A stretch of DNA of 64,000 bases, taken from the NCBI RefSeq assembly GCF_030269365.1, contig NZ_BSTF01000017.1, forward strand, positions 124,001-188,000, written 5' to 3'. The position numbers were made by a program, and so were the translations under genes. Position 1 is the first letter of the stretch. Each line of letters opens with the position of its first letter. Below, one piece after another: positions 26,176 to 36,220 of the stretch. This DNA comes from Lentzea sp. NBRC 102530. Lineage in GTDB: Bacteria; Actinomycetota; Actinomycetes; Mycobacteriales; Pseudonocardiaceae. The notes beneath the pieces were generated by a model that saw only the letters and a list, made by a program, of their open reading frames with translations, had not been told where the DNA came from and made no database searches.

Positions 26176-28581
26176 ATGACCAGCACCGGACGTTGCGCTC
26201 TGTGCGACGGCGCGCTGCCTCCCGCCACCTCCGAGCAACGCAGGTCCTACTGCTCCAACGCCTGCCGCCAACGGGCGTATCGCCGCCGCGTGACCGTTAC
26301 CGCGCCAATGCCCGCTACCAGGCAAAACCTGCGTGTCCTCTCCAACCTGCCTGCTGCCCGCGACACGTTCGTGGGCCGCCAGCAGGAGCTGTCGAAACTC
26401 GACCAGCTGTTGCGCAGGCATCGTCTCGTTACGCTCGTCGGCAGTGCGGGTGCGGGCAAGACGAGGCTCGCGCTGGAGGCCGCCGGACGGTTGCGGCGCG
26501 GCCGGACCGACCGCGTCCTGCTCGTCGAACTGGGTGAGATCACCGCTTCCCGAGACGTCGTGCCCGCCCTCGCCGACGCGCTCGGAGTGACCGCCGAGAC
26601 CGACGAACCGTTGCGCGACACCGTGCTCGAGACGCTGGTGAACATGAAGGTCGTCGTGGTGCTCGACAACTGCGAGCACCTGCTCGACACCTGCGCCGAA
26701 CTCACCGACGTGCTGCTCAACCGCTGCCCCGGCGTCCGGGTGCTCGCGACGTCGCGCGAGGCGTTGTGGATCACCGGCGAGGTCAGCTTCCCCGTCGAGG
26801 GACTGCCCGTCCCGTCGACGGACCGCGACCTCGTGACGACGGCGGCGCCGCGTTCCGAGGCCGTGAAGCTGTTCGTGGACCGTGCGCGCGAACGCAAGCC
26901 CGACTTCCGCCTGTCCGCGGAGAACACCGCTGCTGTGGCGTTGTTGTGCGCGCGTTTGGAGGGCATGCCGCTCGCGATCGAACTCGCGGCGCGCTGGGTG
27001 CGGTTGCTGCCGGTCGCGGACATCTGCGACCGCATGGACGAGCCGCTGGAACTGCTGACGCTGGGCTGCCGCAAGTCTCCGCGGCAGAGTTCGTTGCGGG
27101 AGGCCATCGACTGGAGCTACCGGCTGTTGCAGCCGGACGAGCAGTTCGCGTTGCGCCGGCTCTCCGTGTTCGACGGCGGCTTCGACCTGGCCGCGGCGAC
27201 CGAGGTCTGCTCGTCGGAACGGTCGGCGGAACCGGTGCTGGACGTGCTCTCGCGGCTGCAGGCGAAGTCGCTGGTGACGGCCGTGCCCGGCACGACGCGG
27301 TTCCGGCAGCTGGAGACGATCCGGTTGCACGCCAGGGAGAAGCTGGTGGCGGCGGGCGAGCTGGACGTCGCCTACGAGGCGCTGGCCCGCTGGTTCACCG
27401 ACCTGTCGGACGTGCTGATCACCGCGCCCATGTCGATGTCGGCGGACGTGCAGCACAAGCTCGACAACCACGTCGACAGCCTGCTGGGCACGGTCGAATG
27501 GGCCGCTGATCGCGCGGACGAACGGTTGCTGCTGCTGACGTCGGCGCTGGCGGACTGCGCCGCCCGGCGTGGACGACTGGGTCAGGCTCGGGCGATGCTG
27601 CGCGACGCGCTACGGAGACCGTCCACAAGGGACGACTACCGCTGCGTGGCGCTGAACCACGCCGCCCGGTTCGCGGCCGAGCAGGGTGACCACGACGAGG
27701 CGCTGGAACTGTCCGCCGAGGCGTCGCGGCTGGTCAGGACCATCGGGCAACCGGCGTTGGTGATGAGCAGCCGGAGCACGCTGGCGGCCGTGCAGCAGTC
27801 GTCCGGTGAGTGGGAGGCGTCGGACAAGAACAACACGGAGTGCTTGAGGGTCGCCGAGTTGCTGGGCGAGCCGTTGGCCCGTGCGACGGCGTTGGTCGAT
27901 TTGGCACGCACGGCCTTGTCTCTCGGCAAGCACGAACGCGCCGAGGAGAACGTCATGTCGGCGTTGCCCATCTCGCGCGCGTCAGGTGTCCCCGCGCGCA
28001 TTGCCTCCGCTTTGAACACACGGGGTGCCGTCGCGTTGGTGCAGGGCGACCTGGACGAGGCCACGCACGCGTTCCAGGAAGCACTGCGCATGGACGGCAT
28101 CAACCCGTTGACCGCGCCAGACGCCCTGGAAGGCTTGGCCGTGGTTGCGTTGACACGAGGTCAGGCAGAGCGCGCGCTACGGCTGGAGGCCACCGGACGT
28201 GCCATGCGCCGTTCGGTCGGAGTCGTGCCGAACCCGTTCTGGGCGGAGAAGGTCGCCGGCGCCATGCGCACCGCACGGCTGATGCTGCCCGTCGCGCGCG
28301 CAGATGCGGCATCGACGCCGTTGAGCGCGGCGGAGACCGAGGCGTTCATCCAGGACGAGGTGTGGCTGGACCGCACCGAGGCCGCGTTCGACTCGCTCGA
28401 CGACCACGAGCGCCGGGTGGTCGCGCTGCTGGCCACCGGCCTGACCAACCAGCAGATAGCCAACCGCCTCAACGTGTCCGTGCGGACCGTGGCCTCCCGG
28501 CTGCACCGGCTGCGCGACAAGCTGGGCCTGCGCAGCCGGGAGGACATCGCCGCGTGGGGAGCGGAACGCGCTATCGGCTGA
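26176..28581 (+). CDS. Zinc-ribbon-like/AAA ATPase/LuxR-HTH regulator
   Basis: This 801-residue protein starts with CALCDGALPP...YCSNACRQRAYRRR. This is a CxxC..CxxxC cluster (C7, C10, C26, C30) like the small actinobacterial proteins with a CSxACRQRAYR motif, probably zinc binding. An NTPase follows with GSAGAGKT as Walker A and VVVVLDNCEHLL as Walker B, then a helical repeat region, and a C-terminal LuxR HTH (DDHERRVVALLATGLTNQQIANRLNVSVRTVASRLHRLRDKLGLRS). Apart from the N-terminal cluster this is the layout of the large LuxR (LAL-like) regulators. The start is the ATG after GGAGAGGGACTC. Its 3' end overlaps the convergent HAD gene by 11 bases. Targets are unknown. Confidence 0.82.
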   Translation: MTSTGRCALCDGALPPATSEQRRSYCSNACRQRAYRRRVTVTAPMPATRQNLRVLSNLPAARDTFVGRQQELSKLDQLLRRHRLVTLVGSAGAGKTRLALEAAGRLRRGRTDRVLLVELGEITASRDVVPALADALGVTAETDEPLRDTVLETLVNMKVVVVLDNCEHLLDTCAELTDVLLNRCPGVRVLATSREALWITGEVSFPVEGLPVPSTDRDLVTTAAPRSEAVKLFVDRARERKPDFRLSAENTAAVALLCARLEGMPLAIELAARWVRLLPVADICDRMDEPLELLTLGCRKSPRQSSLREAIDWSYRLLQPDEQFALRRLSVFDGGFDLAAATEVCSSERSAEPVLDVLSRLQAKSLVTAVPGTTRFRQLETIRLHAREKLVAAGELDVAYEALARWFTDLSDVLITAPMSMSADVQHKLDNHVDSLLGTVEWAADRADERLLLLTSALADCAARRGRLGQARAMLRDALRRPSTRDDYRCVALNHAARFAAEQGDHDEALELSAEASRLVRTIGQPALVMSSRSTLAAVQQSSGEWEASDKNNTECLRVAELLGEPLARATALVDLARTALSLGKHERAEENVMSALPISRASGVPARIASALNTRGAVALVQGDLDEATHAFQEALRMDGINPLTAPDALEGLAVVALTRGQAERALRLEATGRAMRRSVGVVPNPFWAEKVAGAMRTARLMLPVARADAASTPLSAAETEAFIQDEVWLDRTEAAFDSLDDHERRVVALLATGLTNQQIANRLNVSVRTVASRLHRLRDKLGLRSREDIAAWGAERAIG

Positions 28582-29242
28582 GTGCGTAGACGTCCACCCA
28601 GAGCCGGCAGATCTCCCTGGCCGCGATCCGGGCATCCGCCGCCTGGAGCGCCGCCAGCCGCAACACCTCGGCGTCGCGCGCGGTGACGGCGTTGGGGATC
28701 GCGAGCACCGTCATCCCGGCCGCGTGCGCCGACCGGATGCCGGACGCCGAGTCCTCGACCGCGAGGCAGTGGACGGGGTCGAGCCCGAGCTTGCGCGCCG
28801 CCAGCAGGTACGGGTCCGGCGCGGGCTTGCCACGGGTGACGTCGTCCCCGGTCACGATGGCCTCGACGTGCCTCCGGAGCCCGGACGCCGACGCCGCCGC
28901 CCGCACGTACCGGCGCGGTGACGCCGACACGAGCCCGACCGGCCCGAGTTCCGCGGCCTGCGCGATCAGCTCCGCCGCACCGGGCAGCAGCCCGAACTCA
29001 CCGCGCGCGATGGCGTCCACCATGCCGTCGACGCACTCGGAACCCGCCCGCTCCGGCGTGAGGTCACCGCACCGTTGCGCGAGGTAGGCGGCCCAGGTCG
29101 AGGTCCCCTGGACCGCGGCCCAGTCGGCGGCGGTCCAGCGGTAGCCGTGCCGGGCGGCGACGGCGCCGATCACCCGCTGCCAGGTCGCGGCGCTGTCGAC
29201 GAGGGTGTCGTCGAGGTCGAAAACGGTGGCGAGCAACGTCAT
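28571..29242 (-). CDS. HAD-superfamily phosphatase (beta-PGM/Gph-like)
   Basis: This 223-residue protein has the HAD motifs [10 protein letters not shown] (nucleophile and acid Asp), VSASPRRY (motif II Ser), [11 protein letters not shown] (motif III Lys) and [16 protein letters not shown] (motif IV), with a helical cap between I and II. Members hydrolyse small phosphate esters or isomerise hexose phosphates. ATG 29242 overlaps the stop of ribB (ATGA), so it is probably translated after RibB. That suggests, without proof, that it could be the missing phosphatase of riboflavin biosynthesis, which is filled by HAD proteins in other bacteria. Confidence 0.85.
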   Translation of the reverse strand: MTLLATVFDLDDTLVDSAATWQRVIGAVAARHGYRWTAADWAAVQGTSTWAAYLAQRCGDLTPERAGSECVDGMVDAIARGEFGLLPGAAELIAQAAELGPVGLVSASPRRYVRAAASASGLRRHVEAIVTGDDVTRGKPAPDPYLLAARKLGLDPVHCLAVEDSASGIRSAHAAGMTVLAIPNAVTARDAEVLRLAALQAADARIAAREICRLWVDVYALSR

Positions 29243-29895
29243 CGCGCCACCACGCCCTCCGCCGCGAAGGCCGCGATCTGCTCGATGGACACCAGCCTCA
29301 ACCGGTGCTGCCCGGCGAACTTCCGCAGCTGCGGCACCCGCGCCACGCTCCCGTCCCCGTTGCAGACCTCGCTGATCACCGCGACGGGCCGCAACCCGGC
29401 CAGCCGCATCAACTCGACGGCGGCCTCGGTGTGCCCGCGCCGCACCGCCAAACCACCTTCACGCGCGCGCAACGGAAACACGTGCCCAGGCCGCCGCACG
29501 CTCTCATGGGTGCTCGCCGGGTCCGCCAACGTGCGGAGCGTCGTCGCACGATCAGCAGCCGAGATGCCGGACTCGATGCCGGTGGCGCTGTCGACCGACA
29601 CCGTGAACGCGGTGCCTTCCGGGTCTTCGTCGTCCTGGACCATGAGCGGCAGCCGCAACCGGTCGGCGACCTCCGCGGTCATCGGCGCGCAGACCAGCCC
29701 GCTCGTGTGCCGCACGTAGAACGCGAGCGACTGCGCGGTGGCGTGCTGGGCGGCCATGACCAGGTCGCCCTCGTTCTCGCGGTCCTCGTCGTCGACCACG
29801 ACCACCGGGCGTCCGGCACGGAGGTCGGCCAGGGCGGATTCGACCGGGTGGTCACGTCTTGCCTGTTCAGGAACGGTGAAGTACACGCCCATCAT
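29239..29895 (-). CDS. ribB: 3,4-dihydroxy-2-butanone 4-phosphate synthase
   Basis: This 218-residue protein matches the DHBP synthase: [19 protein letters not shown] (metal-binding acids), [45 protein letters not shown] and [12 protein letters not shown]. It converts ribulose 5-phosphate to the four-carbon precursor of the lumazine ring. Most actinobacterial enzymes are RibBA fusions; this one ends after the DHBP domain, so it is a stand-alone RibB, likely a second copy. I looked for an FMN riboswitch in the upstream 160 bases and recognised none. It shares a four-base overlap with the HAD phosphatase gene. The start may be either of two adjacent ATG codons. Confidence 0.9.
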   Translation of the reverse strand: MMGVYFTVPEQARRDHPVESALADLRAGRPVVVVDDEDRENEGDLVMAAQHATAQSLAFYVRHTSGLVCAPMTAEVADRLRLPLMVQDDEDPEGTAFTVSVDSATGIESGISAADRATTLRTLADPASTHESVRRPGHVFPLRAREGGLAVRRGHTEAAVELMRLAGLRPVAVISEVCNGDGSVARVPQLRKFAGQHRLRLVSIEQIAAFAAEGVVAR

Positions 29896-30056
29896 CGTTT
29901 GGGACGGGCGTGGGGGTTGCTCGGCGGACTAGCCGGGTTGACCCGATGGTGCGAACTTGCCGGACCGCGCCGGAAGCAGGGCCGCCGAGCACGGCCGGAG
30001 CCACGGTGGGGGGTGCGAGCGCCAAAAACTGTCAGACCTCGCTGGGATAATTGAAT

Positions 30057-30083
30057 CAGGGGACCCCTGGAGGGGGACCCCTG
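30057..30083 (-). terminator. Hairpin with repeated GGGGACCCCTG after XRE gene
   Basis: The 11-mer GGGGACCCCTG occurs at 30059-30069 and 30073-30083, so the segment can fold in more than one way, with CAGGGG pairing to CCCCTG at the ends. It lies 44 bases after the stop of the minus-strand XRE gene and is most simply its terminator. Confidence 0.4.
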
Positions 30084-30126
30084 CGTGAGCGTGGAGTAGC
30101 TGTTCGCCCCAGCCAGGACCGGCAGG

Positions 30127-30957
30127 TCAGGCCGCCAGCTTGGCGATCAGCCCGCGGGAGTCTTCCTCGCTCAAGGCGGCGCGATCGAGGCCCTTGAGGA
30201 TGTTCTCGTAGTCCCTGATCGAATCGTTGCGCTCGACGACGAGGATGGAGTTCTCGGCCTCCAGGAAGACCACCGGCTCGTGCCGGTCGAACCTCATCAG
30301 GTCGAAGCTGCCCGACAGGCCCGCGTGCGCGCCGGCGGCGAACGGCACGATCCGGATGTGGATGTACGGCCGCACAGACAGCTGCAACACGTGGTGCAGC
30401 TGCGCACGCATCACGTCCGCGCCACCCACCGGTGACAGCAGCACCTGCTCATGCATGTAGAAGGTGCAGTCGAGCCTCTGCCGGAAGACTTGCTGCATGG
30501 CCAGGCGGCCCTTGACCCTGTCTTCGATCTCTTCGTGGGGCAGGTTGACCGTCTCGAGACAGATCGCCCGCAGGTAGTCGGGAAGTTGGAGCAGGCCCGG
30601 CAGCACCAGGGGCTGCCACACGACGAACTCCTTGGCCTTCCACAGGTGTTCCAGGAAGGTCCTCATCCGGAACGACTGCTGGTCAGCGAAGTGCTGCCAC
30701 CAGATCTTCTGGCCTGTCTCGTCGTGGAGGCTCATCAGGTGGTCGCGTTCGGCTGGATCGATGCGGCAGAAGCTGAGCAAGATCGCCAGATCGACCTCGG
30801 TGCAGCCGCCCTTGCCGTTCATCAGATCCGAGAGCTTGCCGGGGTCCCAGTCGATCTTCTCGCAGATCTCGCGCGCGGTCATGCCCGTGCTGAACACCGC
30901 CTTGCGGAGGGCGTCGCCGAACTCGCGGCCGCGTGCCGTGGAGAAACGCTTTGGCAT
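30127..30957 (-). CDS. XRE-family regulator with DUF5753 domain
   Basis: This 276-residue protein has an N-terminal helix-turn-helix (GDALRKAVFSTGMTAREICEKIDWDPGKLSDLMNGKGG). The DUF5753 effector region follows (QQSFRMRTFLEHLWKAKEFVVWQPLVLPGLLQLPDYLRAI ... VGGADVMRAQLHHVLQLSVRPYIHIRIVPFAAGAHAGLSGSFDLMRF). These regulators are abundant in actinomycetes and commonly sit next to a small DUF397 protein gene, forming BldB-like or toxin-antitoxin-like pairs. No such gene is visible here on either side. Its promoter faces that of the chitinase across 237 bases. Confidence 0.88.
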   Translation of the reverse strand: MPKRFSTARGREFGDALRKAVFSTGMTAREICEKIDWDPGKLSDLMNGKGGCTEVDLAILLSFCRIDPAERDHLMSLHDETGQKIWWQHFADQQSFRMRTFLEHLWKAKEFVVWQPLVLPGLLQLPDYLRAICLETVNLPHEEIEDRVKGRLAMQQVFRQRLDCTFYMHEQVLLSPVGGADVMRAQLHHVLQLSVRPYIHIRIVPFAAGAHAGLSGSFDLMRFDRHEPVVFLEAENSILVVERNDSIRDYENILKGLDRAALSEEDSRGLIAKLAA

Positions 30958-31123
30958 GGAACGACGTTAGGGCCGACTGTCCTCTGTGTGCAGTCACCGG
31001 GGCGGAAGTCGACCCGAAGGGTTGTCGTCTCGGAACCCCTCCAATGGTTAACCAAACAGACCGAAACAAGACATGCGGGCCTCACTAAACCGTTTTCGAA
31101 CTGCTCCATTCGAGTGACGGCAG

Positions 31124-31158
31124 AGGTCTAGACCTTGACCTTCGAGTGGTCTAAACCA
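31124..31158 (+). promoter_or_regulatory. Two DasR-responsive-element-like boxes upstream of chitinase
   Basis: AGGTCTAGACCT (31124-31135) and TGGTCTAAACCA (31147-31158) are palindromic 12-mers, 23 bases centre to centre, ending 36 bases before the chitinase ATG. They match the known dre/chi-box consensus (TGGTCTAGACCA core), bound in Streptomyces by the GntR-family repressor DasR, which is released by glucosamine 6-phosphate. Regulation by a DasR orthologue is inferred; no dasR gene is in the window. Confidence 0.75.
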
Positions 31159-31194
31159 CATCGTTCCCGGTACCCCCTGCGACTGAGGAGACCG

Positions 31195-32820
<1,626 letters not shown>

Positions 32821-32838
32821 TCTTCATAAACGCCGGGA

Positions 32839-32868
32839 GGGGAGCTGGGTCAACCCAGCTCCCCTTTT
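32839..32868 (+). terminator. Rho-independent terminator after chitinase
   Basis: GGGGAGCTGGGT (32839-32850) and ACCCAGCTCCCC (32853-32864) form a perfect stem, followed by TTTTGTTT. It starts 18 bases after the chitinase stop. Confidence 0.92.
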
Positions 32869-32883
32869 GTTTCGCCTGGAACC

Positions 32884-33948
32884 TCAGCAGAAGTGCTGGT
32901 TCATCAGCTTGCGGTAGGCGTCACCGGGTTCGGCGTTGCTGCCGTTGTCGGTGACGGACAGCTCGAAGCGCTTGCCGTTCGGCGTGCCGAGCATCAGGGA
33001 CGCGAACCCGTGGATCGTGCCGTCGTGGCCGTAGATCGTGGTGCCGCACTCCAGCCGCACCACCGAGAGGCCCAGGCCGTAGCCGGGGCTGACGGCCGTG
33101 GTGCGCGTCAGTTCCCTTTGCTGGGCGGGTTTCAGCAGTTTGCCGGCGAGCAGCGCGGCCAGGAACGTGTCGAGGTCGCGGGTCGTCGAGATCATCTCCC
33201 CCGCCGCACCTCCCCACGACGGGTTGAGGCGCGTGACGTCGATGACGTTGCCTTCGGCGTCCGGGTAGTAGCCGTGGGCGTGCCTTCCCGGAACGTCCAC
33301 AGTGGTGCGTGGCAGCACGGTGTCCCTCAGCCGCAACGGTTTCACGATCCGCTGCTCGACGGCGTGCTGGTACGGCCTCCCGGTCACCTTCTCGATGAGC
33401 ATGCCCAACACGACGTAGCCGGTGTTGGAGTAGCTCTGCCCGGTGCCCGGTTCGAAGAGCAACGGGCGGCTGGTGGCGATGTCCACCAGTTCCTGTTCGG
33501 TCCACGACTTGAAGCGGATCGTGTGGAACCCGGCGGGGTCGAGCGGCAGGGCTTCGGTGTGGTCGTAGAGGCCGCTGGTGTGCTGCAGCAGCTGGCGGAC
33601 GGTGATGCGGGCGTCGACCAGGCCGGGCAGGTGGCGGACCACCGGCGCGTCCAGGTCGAGCCTCCCCTCGCCTGCCAGCTGGAGCACCACGGTGGACACG
33701 AACGGCTTGGTGACGCTGCCGATGCGGAAGGTTCCGTTGTGCGGCACGGGACTGCGCGAACCCCGTTCGGCGAAGCCGGACCGGAGCGTGTCGCGGCCGT
33801 CGATGCGGACCTGGATGCCCAGTGCGCCACCGGACTTCGCCAGTTCGTCGATGGTCCGCTGGACGTCCCGGTGCTCGGGTGGTGCCGCCGCGGCGGTGCC
33901 GGCGGTGGCCAGCAACGCCGCGGCGGTGAGTGCGGCTACCAGTTTCAT
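32884..33948 (-). CDS. Secreted serine hydrolase, class C beta-lactamase/DD-peptidase fold (copy 3)
   Basis: This 354-residue protein has a signal peptide ending near AAA-APP. It has the SxxK catalytic pair in FRIGSVTKPF, YSNTGY as the second motif and GHDGT in place of KTG, the HxG form found in Streptomyces R61-like D-alanyl-D-alanine carboxypeptidases. It probably acts on peptidoglycan stem peptides or similar D-amino acid esters or peptides; true beta-lactamase activity cannot be judged. It is the last of three tandem paralogues, with its start two bases after the stop of copy 2. All three end in Phe-Cys with another Cys in LECGTT, a likely shared disulfide. Confidence 0.88.
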   Translation of the reverse strand: MKLVAALTAAALLATAGTAAAAPPEHRDVQRTIDELAKSGGALGIQVRIDGRDTLRSGFAERGSRSPVPHNGTFRIGSVTKPFVSTVVLQLAGEGRLDLDAPVVRHLPGLVDARITVRQLLQHTSGLYDHTEALPLDPAGFHTIRFKSWTEQELVDIATSRPLLFEPGTGQSYSNTGYVVLGMLIEKVTGRPYQHAVEQRIVKPLRLRDTVLPRTTVDVPGRHAHGYYPDAEGNVIDVTRLNPSWGGAAGEMISTTRDLDTFLAALLAGKLLKPAQQRELTRTTAVSPGYGLGLSVVRLECGTTIYGHDGTIHGFASLMLGTPNGKRFELSVTDNGSNAEPGDAYRKLMNQHFC

Positions 33949-33950
33949 GG

Positions 33951-35042
33951 TCAGCAGAAGACCTCGGTGAGGATCCGGTTGAAGGCCTCGCCGGGGTTGC
34001 CCTGCGTCGGGCCGCCGGTGGCGTTGAGCTCGAAGCGCTGCTTGGTGTCCGGCGAGGTCAGCAGCTGCGACGAGTAGCCGGGGATGCCGCCGCCGTGACC
34101 CCACACCTTCGCACCGCACGGCAGGGTCTCGACCTGGAGGCCGAGGCCGTACCCGGGGCTCACGGCCGTGGTCTTGCTGATCTCCTTCTGCTGCGCGGGT
34201 TTCAACAGCTTGCCGTCGGCCAGCGCGTCGATGAACGTGTCGAGGTCGCGGGTCGTGGAGATCATCTCGCCGGCCGCCCAGGCGACCGACGGGTTCATCT
34301 TGGTGATCTCGGAAGGCTGCCCTGCCACCACCCAGTACGCCCGCGCGTGCGGGCCGCTGATGGCGGCCTTGTCGCCGGGCACCTCGGTGTCCTTCAGCCG
34401 CAACGGCTTCAGGATGCGCTGCTCCACCGCCCTCTCGTAGGGCTTGCCGGTGATCTTCTCGACGAGCAGTCCGGCGACGACGTAGTTGGTGTTGGAGTAG
34501 TTCCACCGGGTGCCGGGGTCGAAGTCCAGCGGCTTGCTCGTGGCCAGCGCGAGGAGCTCGGCGGGTTCCCAGTGCTTGTAGCGGATCTGCTCGAACTCGT
34601 CCGGGTTGAGCGGCAGCGCCTGCGTGTAGTTGTAGAGGCCGCTGGTGTGTTGCAGGACCTGGCGGACGGTGATGCGCTCGTCGATCAGGCCAGGAAGGTA
34701 GCGGACCACCGGTGCGTCCAGGTCGACCTCGCCCTCCCCCACGAGTTGGAGCACCACGGTCGCGACGAACGTCTTGGTGATGCTGCCGACGCGGAACCGG
34801 CCGTCCGCCGGAACGGGCCGGGAGCCGTTCAGCTCCGCCTTGCCGGACACCGCGGTGAACCGCTGCCGTCCGTCCGTGACCCTCGCCTGCACGCCCAGCG
34901 CGGCGCCGCTCTGCGTGACCTGGTCCAAGGCCTGCTGGATCACCGCGCGGTCGACGCTCGACGTGTCCGCCGAGGCGACGCCCGCCGTGGTGAGAGCCAG
35001 CAGGCTCGTTGCCGTGATCGTTGCTGTCAGTCGAATCCCCAT
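33951..35042 (-). CDS. Secreted serine hydrolase, class C beta-lactamase/DD-peptidase fold (copy 2)
   Basis: This 363-residue paralogue of the next and previous genes has a signal peptide ending near ASA-DTS, RVGSITKTF (SxxK), WNYSNTNYV (YxN) and WGHGGGIPGYS (HxG). The central ITVRQVLQHTSGLYNYT and TKMNPSVAWAAGEMISTTRDLDTF blocks are nearly identical to those of copy 3, which shows recent duplication. Its C-terminus again ends in FC. It is co-directional with copies 1 and 3 and probably forms an operon with copy 3. Confidence 0.88.
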   Translation of the reverse strand: MGIRLTATITATSLLALTTAGVASADTSSVDRAVIQQALDQVTQSGAALGVQARVTDGRQRFTAVSGKAELNGSRPVPADGRFRVGSITKTFVATVVLQLVGEGEVDLDAPVVRYLPGLIDERITVRQVLQHTSGLYNYTQALPLNPDEFEQIRYKHWEPAELLALATSKPLDFDPGTRWNYSNTNYVVAGLLVEKITGKPYERAVEQRILKPLRLKDTEVPGDKAAISGPHARAYWVVAGQPSEITKMNPSVAWAAGEMISTTRDLDTFIDALADGKLLKPAQQKEISKTTAVSPGYGLGLQVETLPCGAKVWGHGGGIPGYSSQLLTSPDTKQRFELNATGGPTQGNPGEAFNRILTEVFC

Positions 35043-35124
35043 GCGACCCAGCTAATCGAGGTGCGGTGTCCGCCCGCATCCACCTCGAGTCGCACAGGAG
35101 TCCCAGGGATGTCCCCTGCTCCGT

Positions 35125-36207
35125 TCAGCAGAAGATCTCGTTGATCAGCTTGGCGAACGCCGGGGTGGGATCCGCGGTGCCGGTGCCCAGGGTGATCGAG
35201 AGCTCCACCCGGCGCCGCAGGTCCGGCGTCGAGTAGGCGTAGCTCGCGAAGCCCGGGACGCCGCCGGTGTGGCCGATGATCGTGGTGCCGCACGGCGCCT
35301 TGTCCACGAAGATGCCGAGGCCGTAGTCGGTGCTCACGGCCGTGGTCCTGGTGAGTTCGGTCTGCTCGGCGGGCTCGAGCAGCTCGCCGGTGAGCAGGGC
35401 GCCGTAGAACGTGTCGAGGTCGCGGGTGGTCGTGATGACGTCACCGGCGCCCTTGAAGACGGACGGGTTCCAGCGCGTGGTGTCGACCGTCCTGCCGTCC
35501 ACCACGCCGTACGAGCGGGCGTGCGGGCCGCGGATCTCCACGTCGTCGCCGGGGAACCTGGTCTCGGTGAGGCGCAACGGCTTCAGCACCCGCTGCTCGA
35601 CGGCCCGCTCGTAGGACCGGCCGGTGACCTTCTCGATCAGCATGCTGAGCACGACGTAGTTGGTGTTGGAGTAGTTCCACCTCGTGCCGGGCTCGAAGTC
35701 GAGCGGCCGGGCCGTGGAGATCGCGACGAGCTCCTCCGGCGTCCAGCTCCGGTACCGGATCGCCTCGAAGCCCTGCGGGTCGAACTTCAGCGCGTTCGTG
35801 TAGTTGAACAGGCCGGCGGTCATCTGGAGCAACTGGCGGACGGTGATCCGCCGGTCCACCAGACCCGGCAGGTAGCGGTCGACGGGCGCGTCCAGCTCGA
35901 CCTCCCCCTCACCGGCGAGCTGGAGCACGACGGTCGAGGTGAAGGTCTTGGTGATGCTGCCCGCGCGGAAGCGGCCGTTCAACGGCACCGGGCGCGGGCG
36001 GTCGATCTCGGCGCTGCCGGACCGCGCGCTGAAGCGGGTCCGGCCGTCCGTCAGGCGTGCCTGGGTGCCGGTGGCGAACCCCAGGGCGACGAGCTCGTCC
36101 AGCCCCTCCTGGACGATCTTGCGGTCCACCTGCTGCGGCTCGGCGACCGCGGTCCCCGTGAAGAGCAGGCAGAGAGCGGCTGTGGTGGCCAGCAAACGTT
36201 TCCCCAT
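35125..36207 (-). CDS. Secreted serine hydrolase, class C beta-lactamase/DD-peptidase fold (copy 1)
   Basis: This 360-residue protein starts at ATG 36207, chosen because MGKRLLATTAALCLLFTGTAVA is a signal peptide. Active-site motifs are RAGSITKTF (SxxK), WNYSNTNYV and IGHTGGVPGFA. It shares the same disulfide-type Cys positions (APCGTT and terminal FC) as the two following copies, with an 82-base gap before copy 2. An in-frame extension of 12 codons upstream lacks signal-peptide character. Three adjacent copies may differ in substrate or timing. Confidence 0.88.
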   Translation of the reverse strand: MGKRLLATTAALCLLFTGTAVAEPQQVDRKIVQEGLDELVALGFATGTQARLTDGRTRFSARSGSAEIDRPRPVPLNGRFRAGSITKTFTSTVVLQLAGEGEVELDAPVDRYLPGLVDRRITVRQLLQMTAGLFNYTNALKFDPQGFEAIRYRSWTPEELVAISTARPLDFEPGTRWNYSNTNYVVLSMLIEKVTGRSYERAVEQRVLKPLRLTETRFPGDDVEIRGPHARSYGVVDGRTVDTTRWNPSVFKGAGDVITTTRDLDTFYGALLTGELLEPAEQTELTRTTAVSTDYGLGIFVDKAPCGTTIIGHTGGVPGFASYAYSTPDLRRRVELSITLGTGTADPTPAFAKLINEIFC

Positions 36208-36220
36208 GCCACCCCAACGA

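Noticed and set aside
29896-30126. Possible FMN riboswitch before ribB
   Set aside because: The conserved FMN element segments could not be recognised; the region only holds a repeat-rich hairpin that fits a terminator.
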